Positions 8,808 through 18,764 of a stretch of 64,000 nt of DNA are shown here, piece by piece. Source of the stretch: Flavobacterium sp. N502536 (GTDB lineage Bacteria > Bacteroidota > Bacteroidia > Flavobacteriales > Flavobacteriaceae). Within the stretch, counting starts at the first letter, position 1. Each line of letters begins with the position of its first letter. Both the position numbers and the translations under genes were made by a program. Location of the stretch: positions 558,001-622,000 of the forward strand of contig NZ_CP110011.1 of NCBI RefSeq assembly GCF_025947345.1, read 5' to 3'. The notes beneath the pieces are model-generated. The model was not told the origin of the DNA. It searched no databases and worked only from the letters and a program-made list of their open reading frames with translations.

Positions 8808-9658
8808 AGTTTAAACTCATAAACATTCCCACCAGTCTTATTGGCCTTCTCGTCGGCGATCAGCAAGGTGTTGTTGTCTTTAAAAACAATGGCTTCTTTT
8901 TGCGAAAAGTGGTCCAGCTTAATTTCGATTTGAGATCCTTTATGAAACAAATCGTTTTTGTAGCCTTTAAACAAAACAATTTTATCATGACTTAACAAAA
9001 CTACTTTTTTCCCGTCGGGACTAATCGTAGCACTGGTTAAAACACAATGATTGTAGTTGTCGCAAGTCTTAAACTCTCCTATTTTAGTCGCTTTCTGTGT
9101 TCCGGGCGCATTTAAAATTTTATAAATAAAGGCAGTTCCGTCAAAGTTTTTACTGCGGTTTTTGGTAAAAAGATAAAAGTAGTTTCCGTGTTCAAAAAAG
9201 CCTTCGACATCAAAAAACAGTGCTTTTTTCTTTGGTGGAAATTCCGTTTGCTCCGGATAGGAAAACGAAACTTTATATTCTGCCACTGCCTGAGCTTTAT
9301 TCAACTGGTTTTTATTGACTTTATAAATACACAAATCTCTACGTTCGTTGTCGTTATTCCCAAAATCGCCAATATAGATGTTGCCGCTTTTGTCTTTCGT
9401 AATATCTTCCCAATCTACGTTTGTCGCATTTGAAATTGTGATGGCTTTTGCCAGTTTCCCATCTGACTTTATCGCATAAATCTCATTTTTATTACCACTG
9501 TCCTCCAAAGCATAAATTAGATTTGTTTCAGGGAAATAAGTAATTCCCGAAACTTCTTTTAATTTCTTCGGCAGTGCATAAAGTGTTTTAAAATTTGTAT
9601 TGGACTGTTGCTGACAAGCCAATAAAGCAATAGAGATTCCAAGTAAAAACTTTTTCAT
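8804..9658 (-). CDS. SdiA-regulated-like beta-propeller lipoprotein
   Basis: A 284-residue protein with a lipoprotein signal peptide (lipobox near ALLACQQQ, Cys15), so probably attached to a membrane on the periplasmic side or exported. The body has repeated strand motifs of a propeller: LKEVSGITYFPETNLIYALEDSG, WEDITKDKSGNIYIGDFGNN and FFDVEGFFEHGNYFYLFTKN. These fit the SdiA-regulated protein family, whose function is not established. A paralogue lies in this window at 61439-62404, sharing the DWE-D/E-I...GDFGNN...R-DL block. The stop codon lies in the octamer repeat array at 8800-8807. No operon partner is evident; the next gene upstream has its own promoter. Confidence 0.75.
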   Translation of the reverse strand: MKKFLLGISIALLACQQQSNTNFKTLYALPKKLKEVSGITYFPETNLIYALEDSGNKNEIYAIKSDGKLAKAITISNATNVDWEDITKDKSGNIYIGDFGNNDNERRDLCIYKVNKNQLNKAQAVAEYKVSFSYPEQTEFPPKKKALFFDVEGFFEHGNYFYLFTKNRSKNFDGTAFIYKILNAPGTQKATKIGEFKTCDNYNHCVLTSATISPDGKKVVLLSHDKIVLFKGYKNDLFHKGSQIEIKLDHFSQKEAIVFKDNNTLLIADEKANKTGGNVYEFKL

Positions 9659-9694
9659 GATATTTTCTTTTTAACATTTTAACCCATTCTGCAT

Positions 9695-10747
9695 TTAAAC
9701 CAGGTTGGTATTTTTAAAATTACGTGTAATAAACTCAAAAGCGGCAAACATAATATGTCCCATCGATTTGGCATTTTTGAACTTCATATCATTGGTATAA
9801 CGATACAATTCCATTTTTAGTTGATTCAAATGCTCTTCTGTTGAAATCGTATCGTGACACATGATATTCAGTAGCTTTTTGATTCTGTTCTCGGCAGAAT
9901 GTATACGTTTTGCCAAAATCGCTCTTTCTTCATCCTTATACTGAATAATGGAGCGGTCTTCTAATTTCTCCTTAATCAATTTTATCATCGGATAATTTTC
10001 TTTAAAGAACTGCGGACGATATACTTTAAAGTTCCCTTCATAACATTGCTGATCAAAATCAATGGGTCGTATTTTATAGACCACCTGATCAAAATCATGA
10101 ATGGGTACAATCACATAATTATAAGCACGCATATCGCCTAAAAGCCGGATCATACAGCGTTCGTTGAACTTCACAAATTCTTTTGCGATTTGTGACTTTT
10201 CCATTTCCGTACAGCCATCCAGTAAAGTATCCATAAAAACATCACCCGGAATCCCGATAATGTGCTCCTCAATTAAAGTGTCTTTAAAAACCAAAAAGTT
10301 GATTTTATCCGGCGAAAGAATGTCTTCCAGCTCCAAACCGTAGATCCTTGAAGCATCTGCTTTTTTGATATAAAAATGTACATAATTATCATTGAGAATA
10401 TTACGAACTTTTATTCGGAAAGGTTTAGAATTCCCGAAAGTACAGTAATCAATTGCATCAATGTTTAAGTACTGAATGATCTCATTGTTTCCATCAGAAT
10501 GTAAAAGGGAGTATATTTTTTTCAGATTCAGATCGATTTCATTTCGCTCAAATTCACTGTAATACACCCTAATCCATAAGGTATCCGTTTCGTTTTTATC
10601 ATAAACATTTACAGAACCCGTAAATCGCAATAAATCATCGTAGAACACTGACACTTTCGAAATACGTTCGTATCGTTCCAAATAACTCAGCAGAGATGGC
10701 ATTAAAGGATAAGATGGTTTTTTTAAAACCATTAAAGGTTCGCTCAT
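9695..10747 (-). CDS. Conserved protein of unknown function with a weak kinase-like signature
   Basis: Start chosen at the ATG 10747 (MSEPLMVLKKPSYPLMP, 350 residues). A start 24 codons further upstream is unlikely because a TAAATTTG promoter box lies at 10768-10775 within that extension. No signal peptide or membrane segment is seen. I do not recognise the family. Around residues 210-255 the pattern LLGDMRAYNYVIV, followed by YKIRPIDFDQQ, recalls the catalytic loop and metal-binding Asp of HipA/PI-kinase-like folds; this is only a resemblance. The C-terminal 90 residues are helical and charged. It is divergent from the ABC transporter genes and downstream of none. Its nearest thematic neighbour is the kinase-like segment in the 4929-8663 protein. 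Confidence 0.6.
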   Translation of the reverse strand: MSEPLMVLKKPSYPLMPSLLSYLERYERISKVSVFYDDLLRFTGSVNVYDKNETDTLWIRVYYSEFERNEIDLNLKKIYSLLHSDGNNEIIQYLNIDAIDYCTFGNSKPFRIKVRNILNDNYVHFYIKKADASRIYGLELEDILSPDKINFLVFKDTLIEEHIIGIPGDVFMDTLLDGCTEMEKSQIAKEFVKFNERCMIRLLGDMRAYNYVIVPIHDFDQVVYKIRPIDFDQQCYEGNFKVYRPQFFKENYPMIKLIKEKLEDRSIIQYKDEERAILAKRIHSAENRIKKLLNIMCHDTISTEEHLNQLKMELYRYTNDMKFKNAKSMGHIMFAAFEFITRNFKNTNLV

Positions 10748-10767
10748 ATTTTTGAATATCTTTATTA

Positions 10768-10775
10768 CAAATTTA
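10768..10775 (-). promoter_or_regulatory. -7 promoter element (TAAATTTG)
   Basis: The minus strand reads TAAATTTG 20 bp before the ATG at 10747. It decides against the longer start at 10819. No good TTG at the -33 distance. Confidence 0.5.
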
Positions 10776-10857
10776 CATGAATCGCCTGATAAAAATAAAT
10801 TTAGCGTAACAATATACAAGTTGAATCGTCATACATAAAACTAAAACCGAAATAAAT

Positions 10858-11769
10858 TTGGAAACCATACTTACTATTGAGAATCTTCACAAAAGATACG
10901 GACGTATTCAGGCCTTAAAAAATGTATCTTTTGAAATACAAAAAGGCCACGTTTATGGCATCTTAGGCCCAAACGGCAGCGGCAAATCGACCACTTTGGG
11001 AATTGTCCTAAACGTGGTGAACAGAACCTCCGGAAACTACAGCTGGTTTGGCGGAAAAGTAGAAACACACGAAGCCTTAAAAAAGGTAGGTGCGATTATC
11101 GAAAGACCCAACTTTTACCCGTACATGACTGCGGAAGAAAACCTGAAACTGGTTTGCAAAATAAAAAGCATCAATTATTCTAAAATCAATGAAAAACTTG
11201 ATTTAGTGGGCTTATCCGAAAGAAAAGACAGTAAATTCAGTACTTTTTCTTTGGGTATGAAACAGCGTCTGGCCATTGCATCAGCCTTGTTAAACGATCC
11301 CGAAATTTTAATTTTAGACGAACCTACAAATGGATTAGATCCACAGGGAATTCACCAGATCAGAGATATTATCCGAAAAATTGCGTCACAGGGAACGACT
11401 ATTTTATTAGCCTCTCACTTGCTGGATGAAGTCGAAAAAGTATGTTCGCATGTGATCGTTTTGCGAAAAGGAGAAATCCTGTACTCCGGTTCTGTAGACG
11501 GAATGTCGGCCAATGAAGGTTTCTTTGAACTTCAGGCAGATGATAATGAGGCACTAAAAAACATTCTGGAGACACATCCGGCTGTAGACAAAATCACGGA
11601 AGAAGACGGCAAAGTTTTAGTCTATCTGGCTTCTGATCTATCAGCGGCAGAGCTCAACCATTTCCTGTTTTCTAAAAATATTGCTTTAAGCCATTTGGTC
11701 AAACGCAAAAACAGCTTAGAAGCACAATTTTTAGAATTAACCAAGAACGCCACTATCCAAAACAACTAA
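10858..11769 (+). CDS. ABC transporter ATP-binding protein (ABC-2 type exporter)
   Basis: A 303-residue ATPase with Walker A GPNGSGKST (residues 37-45), the signature FSLGMKQRLAIA, Walker B LILDEPTNGLDP and the switch His in LLASHLLDE. A C-terminal extension of about 80 residues is common in this subfamily. The only sensible start is TTG at 10858, since no ATG, GTG or other TTG lies close downstream and METILTIENLHKRYG is the normal N-terminus. That TTG is also the end of a TAAATTTG string, which may be chance. The permease follows after 3 bp, so the two form an operon. Substrate unknown; relatives include drug, antibiotic and bacitracin-type exporters. Confidence 0.92.
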   Translation: METILTIENLHKRYGRIQALKNVSFEIQKGHVYGILGPNGSGKSTTLGIVLNVVNRTSGNYSWFGGKVETHEALKKVGAIIERPNFYPYMTAEENLKLVCKIKSINYSKINEKLDLVGLSERKDSKFSTFSLGMKQRLAIASALLNDPEILILDEPTNGLDPQGIHQIRDIIRKIASQGTTILLASHLLDEVEKVCSHVIVLRKGEILYSGSVDGMSANEGFFELQADDNEALKNILETHPAVDKITEEDGKVLVYLASDLSAAELNHFLFSKNIALSHLVKRKNSLEAQFLELTKNATIQNN

Positions 11770-11772
11770 ACC

Positions 11773-12609
11773 ATGAACAGACTAATCTCTATAGAACTAC
11801 AAAAAATCTGGAAAAACAAAGCCAGCCGTGTCCTTACGCTAACCTATTTTGTACTCCTTTCGTTTATCGCCTTAATGGCTTCCATAAAATTTGACATAGG
11901 ACCATTCAAATTTCATTTGGCTGAAATGGGCATCTTTAACTTCCCATTTATCTGGCATTTCAACACCTATGTAGCTGCTTTACTCAAACTTTTCCTGGCA
12001 ATTGTCATTGTTTCTATGATGGCCAATGAATACAGTTATGGTACGTTAAAACAAAACTTAATTGACGGTTTAAGCAAAAAAGAATTCATTTTATCCAAAT
12101 TCCTAACGGTCGTATTATTTGCCTTAGGCTCGACTATTTTCGTATTTGTAATGAGCTTAATTCTGGGATTCTGTTTTTCATCGTATACCGAGTTTGACGT
12201 TATTTTCATGGATTTGGATTACCTTCTTGCCTTTTTTGTAAAACTCTCGGGCTTTTTTGCATTCTGTTTGTTTCTTGGAATTCTGGTAAAACGCTCTGCT
12301 TTTGCCTTAGGCTTTCTTTTGGTATGGAGTATCATTGAAGGAATTGTAAAAGGACTCCTGATCTTCCAAGTTTTTCCGGAAAGCACGATAGGTCAAAAAA
12401 TAATGAATTTTTTCCCGCTAGAAGCCATGTCCAACCTTATTATTGAGCCTTTTTCAAGATTGTCTGTAATTAGATCGATTGGGACACAAATAGGTGTTGA
12501 GAACACAAAAGATTACGGAGTACACTATACCGCAATTTTAATTGTTTTGATCTGGACATTCTTATTCATTTACTTTTCTTACAAACTATTAAAAAAAAGA
12601 GATTTATAG
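11773..12609 (+). CDS. ABC-2 type transporter permease
   Basis: A 278-residue integral membrane protein, partner of the ATPase 3 bp upstream. Six hydrophobic stretches are visible, beginning with VLTLTYFVLLSFIALMA (about residues 20-36) and including KLFLAIVIVSMMANEYSYGT, TVVLFALGSTIFVFVMSLIL and the last YTAILIVLIWTFLFIYFSY. The EYSYGTLKQNLIDGLSKKEF segment after TM2 is the cytoplasmic coupling region typical of ABC-2 permeases. The following T9SS cargo gene starts 15 bp downstream and could be read through from this operon. Substrate unknown. Confidence 0.88.
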   Translation: MNRLISIELQKIWKNKASRVLTLTYFVLLSFIALMASIKFDIGPFKFHLAEMGIFNFPFIWHFNTYVAALLKLFLAIVIVSMMANEYSYGTLKQNLIDGLSKKEFILSKFLTVVLFALGSTIFVFVMSLILGFCFSSYTEFDVIFMDLDYLLAFFVKLSGFFAFCLFLGILVKRSAFALGFLLVWSIIEGIVKGLLIFQVFPESTIGQKIMNFFPLEAMSNLIIEPFSRLSVIRSIGTQIGVENTKDYGVHYTAILIVLIWTFLFIYFSYKLLKKRDL

Positions 12610-12624
12610 TATATTTGTTGTACT

Positions 12625-14979
12625 ATGAACAACTTTAATGCATTATCGCTAGTATTTTTTCTGTGCTTCTTATCTGTTAAGACAGAAGCACAGAATATTA
12701 ATGTAGACGACTCAAGAACCCCCGAAGATTTAGCAAAAAACGTTTTAATAAACAGCTCCTGTATTGATATTGGTACTGTTAGTGCAACCGGAAACCCTAC
12801 AAGTTCTGGTAAAAGTTATGCTTACTTTACTAAAGGCAGCAGCAATTTTCCTTTTTCGGGAGGGATTGTTTTAAGCACATCACCAAGTAAAAATGCCGAA
12901 GGGCCTTTTATAAAAGCAAACTCCGAAGGTGCTATCAATGACAGCTGGTTGGGTGATGCTGACTTAAATCAGGCATTACAAAATAGCGAAAGCCAACAGG
13001 CAACTGTACTGGAATTTGATTTTACAGCCTTAACCAACTCCATCAGTTTCAATTATATTTTCGCATCAAACGAGTATCAAACGTATTATCCGTGTATCTA
13101 TTCTGATGGATTTGCTTTTCTGATAAAAGAAGCAGGCACCTCTGCTCCCTATAAAAATTTAGCGGTTTTACCCAATACAGCCATTCCTGTTTCTTCGACA
13201 ACAGTACATACCAAAATTGAGCCTGCTTTTGCAAATGGCACAAACTATCCGGGCTGTGATCCTTTAAACGAACAATTTTTCAATGGCTACAACAACGTTA
13301 ATAGTCCGATAAATTATGCCGGACAAACTGTTGTAATGAACGCCCATACCGAAGTAATTCCGAATAAAACCTATCACTTAAAACTGGTCATTGCCGATGA
13401 CCCGACAGGACAATACAACTCTGCCGTTTTTATAGAAGGCGGTAGCTTTACCTCTACCATAAATTTTGGAGCAAACAGAACAATTGCCGACAAAAACCCG
13501 GCCTGTTTTGGCGAAGGTGTTGTTTTAGATACACATCTTGACAGTAGTCTCTACACTTTTAAATGGTTAAAAGAAACGACACCCAACAATTATGCAGAAG
13601 TTACACCCGCAGCAACAGGCGCTACCTATACTGTAACAGCAACAGGGAATTATAAAGTAGAAGCCACCCGAAACGGCACTACCTGTGTGGCCACCGGACA
13701 AATTAAAATTGAGTTTGCACCCGAAATCTTATCAACCAACAGCTCTTTAACACAATGTGATGATGATACTGACGGAATATCGGTCTTCAACCTCACAAAG
13801 GTTGCCAATAGTATTAAAAACAATGTTGCCGAAACGCTGAACAAAGGGTACTACGAATCACTAGCCGATGCACAGGCCAAAACCAACCCAATTGCGACAC
13901 CGGAAAAATACAGCAATAAAACCCTGAATCAGGTTATTTTTGTAAGACTTGAAAACCAATACGGCTGTGCTAAATTTCCGCAGATAACGTTACAGATTTC
14001 CAACACTACGATTGCCACTCAGCCCCCTTTTGCTACTTGTGACAAAGACGACAAACAAGATGGTCTGTACCAATTTGACCTTAATGCCGAAGTAACTCCA
14101 CGACTGTCTACCGGATTACCACCGGGTTTAACTTTTAGCTATTTTTTAAACGCCAACGATGCTTTAGCGGATGCAAACGCATTAGCTAATATCTTTAAGA
14201 ACACGACCCCCTTTACTCAAATCATTTATGCAAAAGCAACAAATGGATCGGATTGTTACGACATACTTCCCATTACTCTTGTGGTAAACACTTTTGATGT
14301 GGCTAACTTTGAAGATGAATCCAAATATTTGTGTAAAGAGGAACCGATTACCTTAAGTGTTGCCAGCGGCTTTGCCAGCTATTTATGGAGTACCGGAGAA
14401 ACTACAAACTCAATTACAGTAAGCGCCGCCGGTGATTATTCTGTACTTGTAACAAATGCAAACGGCTGCGAAAAAACCAAAAAATTCAAAGTAATTCTTT
14501 CTGAACCTGCATTGATAACGGGTGCAGACATAAAAGATTTCTCCGGCGATGAGAATTCAGTTTTAATTCAATACACAGGGGTTGGTAATTATGAATTTTC
14601 ATTGGATGGAAGTTTTTTTCAGGATGCCCCATTATTCACTAATGTCAAACCCGGAGTTTACAATGCTATCGGAAGAGACAAAAACGGCTGCGGGCCGTCT
14701 AATCTGTTTCAGGTGTACGTTGTAGATTATCCTCGATTCTTTACGCCAAATGGCGATGGTTACAACGATTTATGGGTGATTAAAAACTCCGATCAGCTTC
14801 CTTATTACAAGATCTTTATTTTTGACCGTTACGGAAAACTACTCAAACAAATGGATCAAAACATGCTGGGCTGGAACGGCTTCTTTAATAGCCAACAATT
14901 GCCTGCAGACGATTATTGGTTTGACATACAATTTAGCAATGGAAGAGTCGTTAAAGGTCATTTTAGCTTAAAAAGATAA
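12625..14979 (+). CDS. Secreted choice-of-anchor L protein with T9SS type B sorting domain
   Basis: A 784-residue exported protein. Signal peptide about residues 1-22 (LSLVFFLCFLSVKTEAQ). Residues about 28-270 match the choice-of-anchor L domain: RTPEDLAKNVLINSSC, SFNYIFASNEYQTYYP, DGFAFLIKE and LKLVIADDPTGQYNSAVFIEGGSF. Two or three Ig-like/gliding-associated segments follow (for example YLWSTGETTNSITVSAAGDY). The C-terminal 85 residues are a type B T9SS signal: RFFTPNGDGYNDLWVI, then FDRYGKLLKQM, GWNGFFNSQQLP, YWFDI and the ending GHFSLKR. It should cross the outer membrane through T9SS to the surface or medium. It lies 15 bp after the ABC permease gene. Role likely adhesive or structural, by family only. 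Confidence 0.9.
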   Translation: MNNFNALSLVFFLCFLSVKTEAQNINVDDSRTPEDLAKNVLINSSCIDIGTVSATGNPTSSGKSYAYFTKGSSNFPFSGGIVLSTSPSKNAEGPFIKANSEGAINDSWLGDADLNQALQNSESQQATVLEFDFTALTNSISFNYIFASNEYQTYYPCIYSDGFAFLIKEAGTSAPYKNLAVLPNTAIPVSSTTVHTKIEPAFANGTNYPGCDPLNEQFFNGYNNVNSPINYAGQTVVMNAHTEVIPNKTYHLKLVIADDPTGQYNSAVFIEGGSFTSTINFGANRTIADKNPACFGEGVVLDTHLDSSLYTFKWLKETTPNNYAEVTPAATGATYTVTATGNYKVEATRNGTTCVATGQIKIEFAPEILSTNSSLTQCDDDTDGISVFNLTKVANSIKNNVAETLNKGYYESLADAQAKTNPIATPEKYSNKTLNQVIFVRLENQYGCAKFPQITLQISNTTIATQPPFATCDKDDKQDGLYQFDLNAEVTPRLSTGLPPGLTFSYFLNANDALADANALANIFKNTTPFTQIIYAKATNGSDCYDILPITLVVNTFDVANFEDESKYLCKEEPITLSVASGFASYLWSTGETTNSITVSAAGDYSVLVTNANGCEKTKKFKVILSEPALITGADIKDFSGDENSVLIQYTGVGNYEFSLDGSFFQDAPLFTNVKPGVYNAIGRDKNGCGPSNLFQVYVVDYPRFFTPNGDGYNDLWVIKNSDQLPYYKIFIFDRYGKLLKQMDQNMLGWNGFFNSQQLPADDYWFDIQFSNGRVVKGHFSLKR

Positions 14980-15033
14980 ATACACTACTTCTGTTAAATA
15001 TCCCAAATAACAATACACAAAAAGTTCCGCAAT

Positions 15034-15064
15034 AAAAAAAGCCATTCGATATCGAATGGCTTTT
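15034..15064. terminator. Bidirectional terminator
   Basis: A-run, GCCATTCGAT directly followed by its complement ATCGAATGGC (15041-15060), then a T-run. It lies between the convergent T9SS cargo gene and typA and can serve both. Confidence 0.85.
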
Positions 15065-15084
15065 ACTTTTATTTGGAGGATAAA

Positions 15085-16881
15085 TTAGATTTTAAATCTT
15101 TTTCTATCTGTTTCAGTCAAATAAATCTTTCTAAGACGAATAGATTTTGGAGTTACCTCTACATACTCATCTTTTTGGATGTACTCTAATGCTTCCTCTA
15201 ATGAGAAAATGATTGGAGGGATAATTCTCGCTTTTTCGTCATTTCCAGAAGAACGAACGTTAGATTGTTTTTTCTCTTTCGTTACGTTTACACACATATC
15301 ATCTCCACGAGAGTTTTCACCAATTACCTGACCTTCGTAGATTTCAGCATTTGGTTCAACGAAAAACTTACCACGATCTTGTAATTTATCGATAGAGTAA
15401 GGAATAGCTTTTCCTTTTTCCATAGAAATCAACGAACCTTTGTTACGTCCTGCAATTTCTCCTTTGTAAGGCTCATATCCAATAAAACGGTGTGACATAA
15501 TAGCTTCACCAGCAGTAGCTGTAAGCAATTGATTTCTTAAACCAATAATTCCACGAGATGGAATATTAAATTTAATGATCATACGCTCACCTTTAGTTTC
15601 CATACTTAGCATTTCACCTTTACGAAGTGTTACGAATTCAACTGCTCTACCTGAAAGGTTTTCTGGTAAATCGATTGTTAATTCCTCAATTGGCTCACAT
15701 TTTTTACCATCAATTTCTTTGATGATAACTTGTGGCTGACCAATTTGTAACTCGTACCCTTCTCTTCTCATTGTTTCAATAAGAACAGATAAGTGAAGTA
15801 CTCCACGGCCAAAAACCATGAATTTATCTGCAGAATCAGTTTCACCTAACTTCATCGCTAAGTTTTTCTCTAATTCTTTTGTCAATCTTTCTCTAATATG
15901 ACGAGAAGTTACAAATTTACCTTCTTTACCAAAGAAAGGTGAGTCGTTGATTGTAAACAACATACTCATTGTAGGCTCATCAATAGCAATAGAAGCTAAA
16001 CCTTCAGGAGTTTCGTGATCTGCAATAGTATCTCCAATTTCAAAACCTTCAACACCAACTACAGCACAAATATCACCAGCGATTACTTCCGCAACTTTTT
16101 TACGTCCAAGACCTTCAAAAGTGTGTAATTCTTTAATTCTTGATTTCGTTACAGCACCATCTCTTTTTACTAAAGATATTGGCATACCTTCTTTCAAAAC
16201 ACCTCTTTCAAGACGACCAATAGCGATACGACCTGTAAAAGCAGAGAAATCTAAAGATGTAATTAACATTTGTGGAGTTCCTTCAGAAACTTTAGGAGCA
16301 GGCACATTGTTTAAAACCATGTCTAATAAAGGCTCGATGTTTTCTGTTTGGTTTTTCCAATCGTCAGACATCCAGTTGTTTTTAGCAGAACCGTAAACCG
16401 TTGGGAAATCCAATTGCTCTTCAGTTGCTCCTAATTCGAACATTAAGTCAAAAACTTTTTCGTGAACTTCTTCCGGAGTACAGTTTTCTTTATCAACTTT
16501 ATTGATAACTACGCATGGCTTAAGACCTAAGTCAATCGCTTTTTGTAATACGAAACGAGTTTGTGGCATTGGACCTTCAAAAGCATCCACTAGCAAACAT
16601 ACACCATCGGCCATGTTCAATACACGTTCTACTTCACCTCCAAAATCCGCGTGGCCAGGAGTGTCAATAATATTGATTTTTGTTCCTTTATATTGAACTG
16701 ATACGTTCTTTGAAGTAATAGTAATACCTCTCTCACGCTCTAAATCGTTATTATCAAGAATTAAATCACCTGTGTTTTCGTTGTCACGAAATAATTGACA
16801 GTGATACATAATTTTATCAACCAAAGTGGTTTTACCGTGATCGACGTGGGCAATAATTGCAATGTTTCTAATAGATTCCAT
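15085..16881 (-). CDS. typA: Translational GTPase TypA/BipA
   Basis: A 598-residue ribosome-associated GTPase of standard length. G1 is [10 protein letters not shown] (residues 11-20), the switch I region carries ERERGITI, G3 is [12 protein letters not shown] and G4 is NKVDKE. EF-G-like domains III and V follow, and the TypA-specific C-terminal domain includes [13 protein letters not shown] and DRGKFFVEP. It assists 50S assembly and translation under stress such as cold. A -7 box at 16901-16908 gives a short leader. It stands alone, convergent with the upstream T9SS gene across a shared terminator. Confidence 0.98.
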   Translation of the reverse strand: MESIRNIAIIAHVDHGKTTLVDKIMYHCQLFRDNENTGDLILDNNDLERERGITITSKNVSVQYKGTKINIIDTPGHADFGGEVERVLNMADGVCLLVDAFEGPMPQTRFVLQKAIDLGLKPCVVINKVDKENCTPEEVHEKVFDLMFELGATEEQLDFPTVYGSAKNNWMSDDWKNQTENIEPLLDMVLNNVPAPKVSEGTPQMLITSLDFSAFTGRIAIGRLERGVLKEGMPISLVKRDGAVTKSRIKELHTFEGLGRKKVAEVIAGDICAVVGVEGFEIGDTIADHETPEGLASIAIDEPTMSMLFTINDSPFFGKEGKFVTSRHIRERLTKELEKNLAMKLGETDSADKFMVFGRGVLHLSVLIETMRREGYELQIGQPQVIIKEIDGKKCEPIEELTIDLPENLSGRAVEFVTLRKGEMLSMETKGERMIIKFNIPSRGIIGLRNQLLTATAGEAIMSHRFIGYEPYKGEIAGRNKGSLISMEKGKAIPYSIDKLQDRGKFFVEPNAEIYEGQVIGENSRGDDMCVNVTKEKKQSNVRSSGNDEKARIIPPIIFSLEEALEYIQKDEYVEVTPKSIRLRKIYLTETDRKRFKI

Positions 16882-16900
16882 CTGTGATTTTTAATGGGTG

Positions 16901-16908
16901 CAAAGGTA
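16901..16908 (-). promoter_or_regulatory. -7 promoter element (TACCTTTG) of typA
   Basis: The minus strand reads TACCTTTGC 20 bp before the typA ATG, an exact TAnnTTTG match. Confidence 0.65.
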
Positions 16909-17013
16909 CACTTTATTTTGATATAAAAAACGTTTCTGCGATAGTTTGCGTAAAGACAAGTATTTAGTTCCCCAAAAACAATGTAAATTTAAGTCTAATT
17001 TGAACTTTTCTTA

Positions 17014-17045
17014 TTGTTTAATTATAGTTAAATTAACTATATTTG
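17014..17045 (+). promoter_or_regulatory. Promoter-like TTG, 21 bp, TATATTTG just before the PAS kinase gene
   Basis: TTG at 17014-17016 and TATATTTG at 17038-17045 with a 21-bp spacer fit the Bacteroidota pattern. The box ends only 4 bp before the ATG at 17050, so the transcript would be leaderless or nearly so. Confidence 0.45.
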
Positions 17046-17049
17046 AGTG

Positions 17050-18759
17050 ATGAAAAGTAAAACTCTCCAAATTACTCTAGTTTATATTATCATATCGTTA
17101 TTTGTGGCAACCATCTGTCATAAATTACTCACAACTTACTTTTCCAAGGCCGATTATTATACTGTTTTCTTCTTAAAAGATGTTTTTTTCATTCTGACTA
17201 CCGCACTGTTTTTCAAATACATACTTTCTAAAAACGAGAAAAAAAGTATTACCATTTTCAAAAAACTAAAAGAAACCAACGAAGAAATAAAAGAATCAAA
17301 CGAAAAATATGACATTGTAGCCAAAGCAACCAGCGACACGATTTGGGACTGGAAAATCCAGGAAGACAGCATCAACTGGAACAAAGGAATAGAAAGCGTT
17401 TTTGGATACAATCCGAAAGAAGTTGGAAAGACATCTAAGTGGTGGTTTGACAAGATTCATCCGGAAGACAGCATCAGAATGTCCATCAAATTATACTCTT
17501 TTATCGAACAAAAAACAGAGAAATGGCAAGATCAATATCGCTTTAAATGTGCAGACGGCAGTTATAAATACGTTTTAGACCGAGGTTTTTTACTGAAAGA
17601 CGAAAACGGAAGAGCCATACGAATGATCGGAGCCATTCAGGACATCACCAAACAAAAGGAAGAAGAACAACGTTTAAGATTATTAGAAACCGTAATTACA
17701 CAATCTAAGGACTCTATATTAATAACAGAAGCCAATTCGACAGATCGAAAAATACCTAAAATTGTTTATGTCAATCCGGCCTTTTCGCAAATGTCCGGGT
17801 ACTTATCGAATGAAATAATCGGAAAATCGCCGAATATTTTCAAAGGGCCAAAATCAGACTCTGAAGAATTAAAAAAACTCTTAAAAGCCATAAAAAACGA
17901 AGAAGAGTGCCTGATCGAAACCATCACCTATACCAAATCAAACGAAGAATATTGGGTACGATTTTCGATGATTCCAATTTTTAACACTGAAGGCACAATT
18001 TCGCACTGGATTTCCATACAAAGAGACATTACAGACGAAAAGAAACTAGAAACAGAAAAAGAACATCTGATTCGTGAACTAACTCAAAACAACAAAGACT
18101 TAAAACAATTCTCCTACATTACTTCACATAATTTACGCGCCCCGTTATCTAATTTAATTGGACTTTTAAATCTAATCGAAGACATCCCTATCGAGAACGA
18201 AGAACTCGAAGAAATCCTAACCGGATTTACCAAATCAACCCATTTGTTAAACGAAACTATTAATGACTTAGTAAAGGTCATCATCATCAAAGACAATCCT
18301 TCTATGCAAAAAGAAGAAGTCTCTCTGCAAGAAGTTTTCGAAAATGTATTTAGCCAGCTGTCTTTCCAGATCGAACTACACAAACCCATCATTAAACTCA
18401 AATTCGACAAAGTCCCGCTGCTAAACACCAACAAAGCTTATATCGAAAGCATTCTACTCAACCTACTAACCAACTCGATAAAATACAAATCAGAAAACAG
18501 AAAACTAAAAATATCCATTACAGCAGAACAAATCGACCATAAAGCAATTCTAACTTTCAAAGACAACGGAATAGGAATTGATCTAGAAAGAAACCGCGAC
18601 AAAGTCTTTGGACTATACCAACGATTCCATAACTACCCCGACAGCAAAGGTCTTGGCTTGTATCTTGTAAAATCACAAGTCGAAACCATGGGAGGAACAA
18701 TCAGTATAGACAGCGAAGTCAACAAAGGCACCACATTTACGATAACATTCAAAAACTAA
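17050..18759 (+). CDS. Membrane-anchored PAS-domain histidine kinase
   Basis: The ATG at 17050 is preferred to the GTG codon just before it; 569 residues. Two membrane helices (about 8-28 and 40-60) are joined by a short loop, so no large periplasmic sensor exists. Two PAS domains follow (about 85-205 and 210-330), each with its PAC end (GAIQDITKQKEEE and ISIQRDITDEKKLE). The His-box is YITSHNLRAPLSNLIG (His360), the N-box NLLTNSIKYKS, G1 DNGIGID and G2 GLGLYLVKSQ. It should autophosphorylate on His360 and pass the phosphate to the CheY-like regulator 6 bp downstream, its likely partner. The signal is presumably cytosolic or membrane-borne, sensed by PAS. Confidence 0.93.
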   Translation: MKSKTLQITLVYIIISLFVATICHKLLTTYFSKADYYTVFFLKDVFFILTTALFFKYILSKNEKKSITIFKKLKETNEEIKESNEKYDIVAKATSDTIWDWKIQEDSINWNKGIESVFGYNPKEVGKTSKWWFDKIHPEDSIRMSIKLYSFIEQKTEKWQDQYRFKCADGSYKYVLDRGFLLKDENGRAIRMIGAIQDITKQKEEEQRLRLLETVITQSKDSILITEANSTDRKIPKIVYVNPAFSQMSGYLSNEIIGKSPNIFKGPKSDSEELKKLLKAIKNEEECLIETITYTKSNEEYWVRFSMIPIFNTEGTISHWISIQRDITDEKKLETEKEHLIRELTQNNKDLKQFSYITSHNLRAPLSNLIGLLNLIEDIPIENEELEEILTGFTKSTHLLNETINDLVKVIIIKDNPSMQKEEVSLQEVFENVFSQLSFQIELHKPIIKLKFDKVPLLNTNKAYIESILLNLLTNSIKYKSENRKLKISITAEQIDHKAILTFKDNGIGIDLERNRDKVFGLYQRFHNYPDSKGLGLYLVKSQVETMGGTISIDSEVNKGTTFTITFKN

Positions 18760-18764
18760 CTCAT

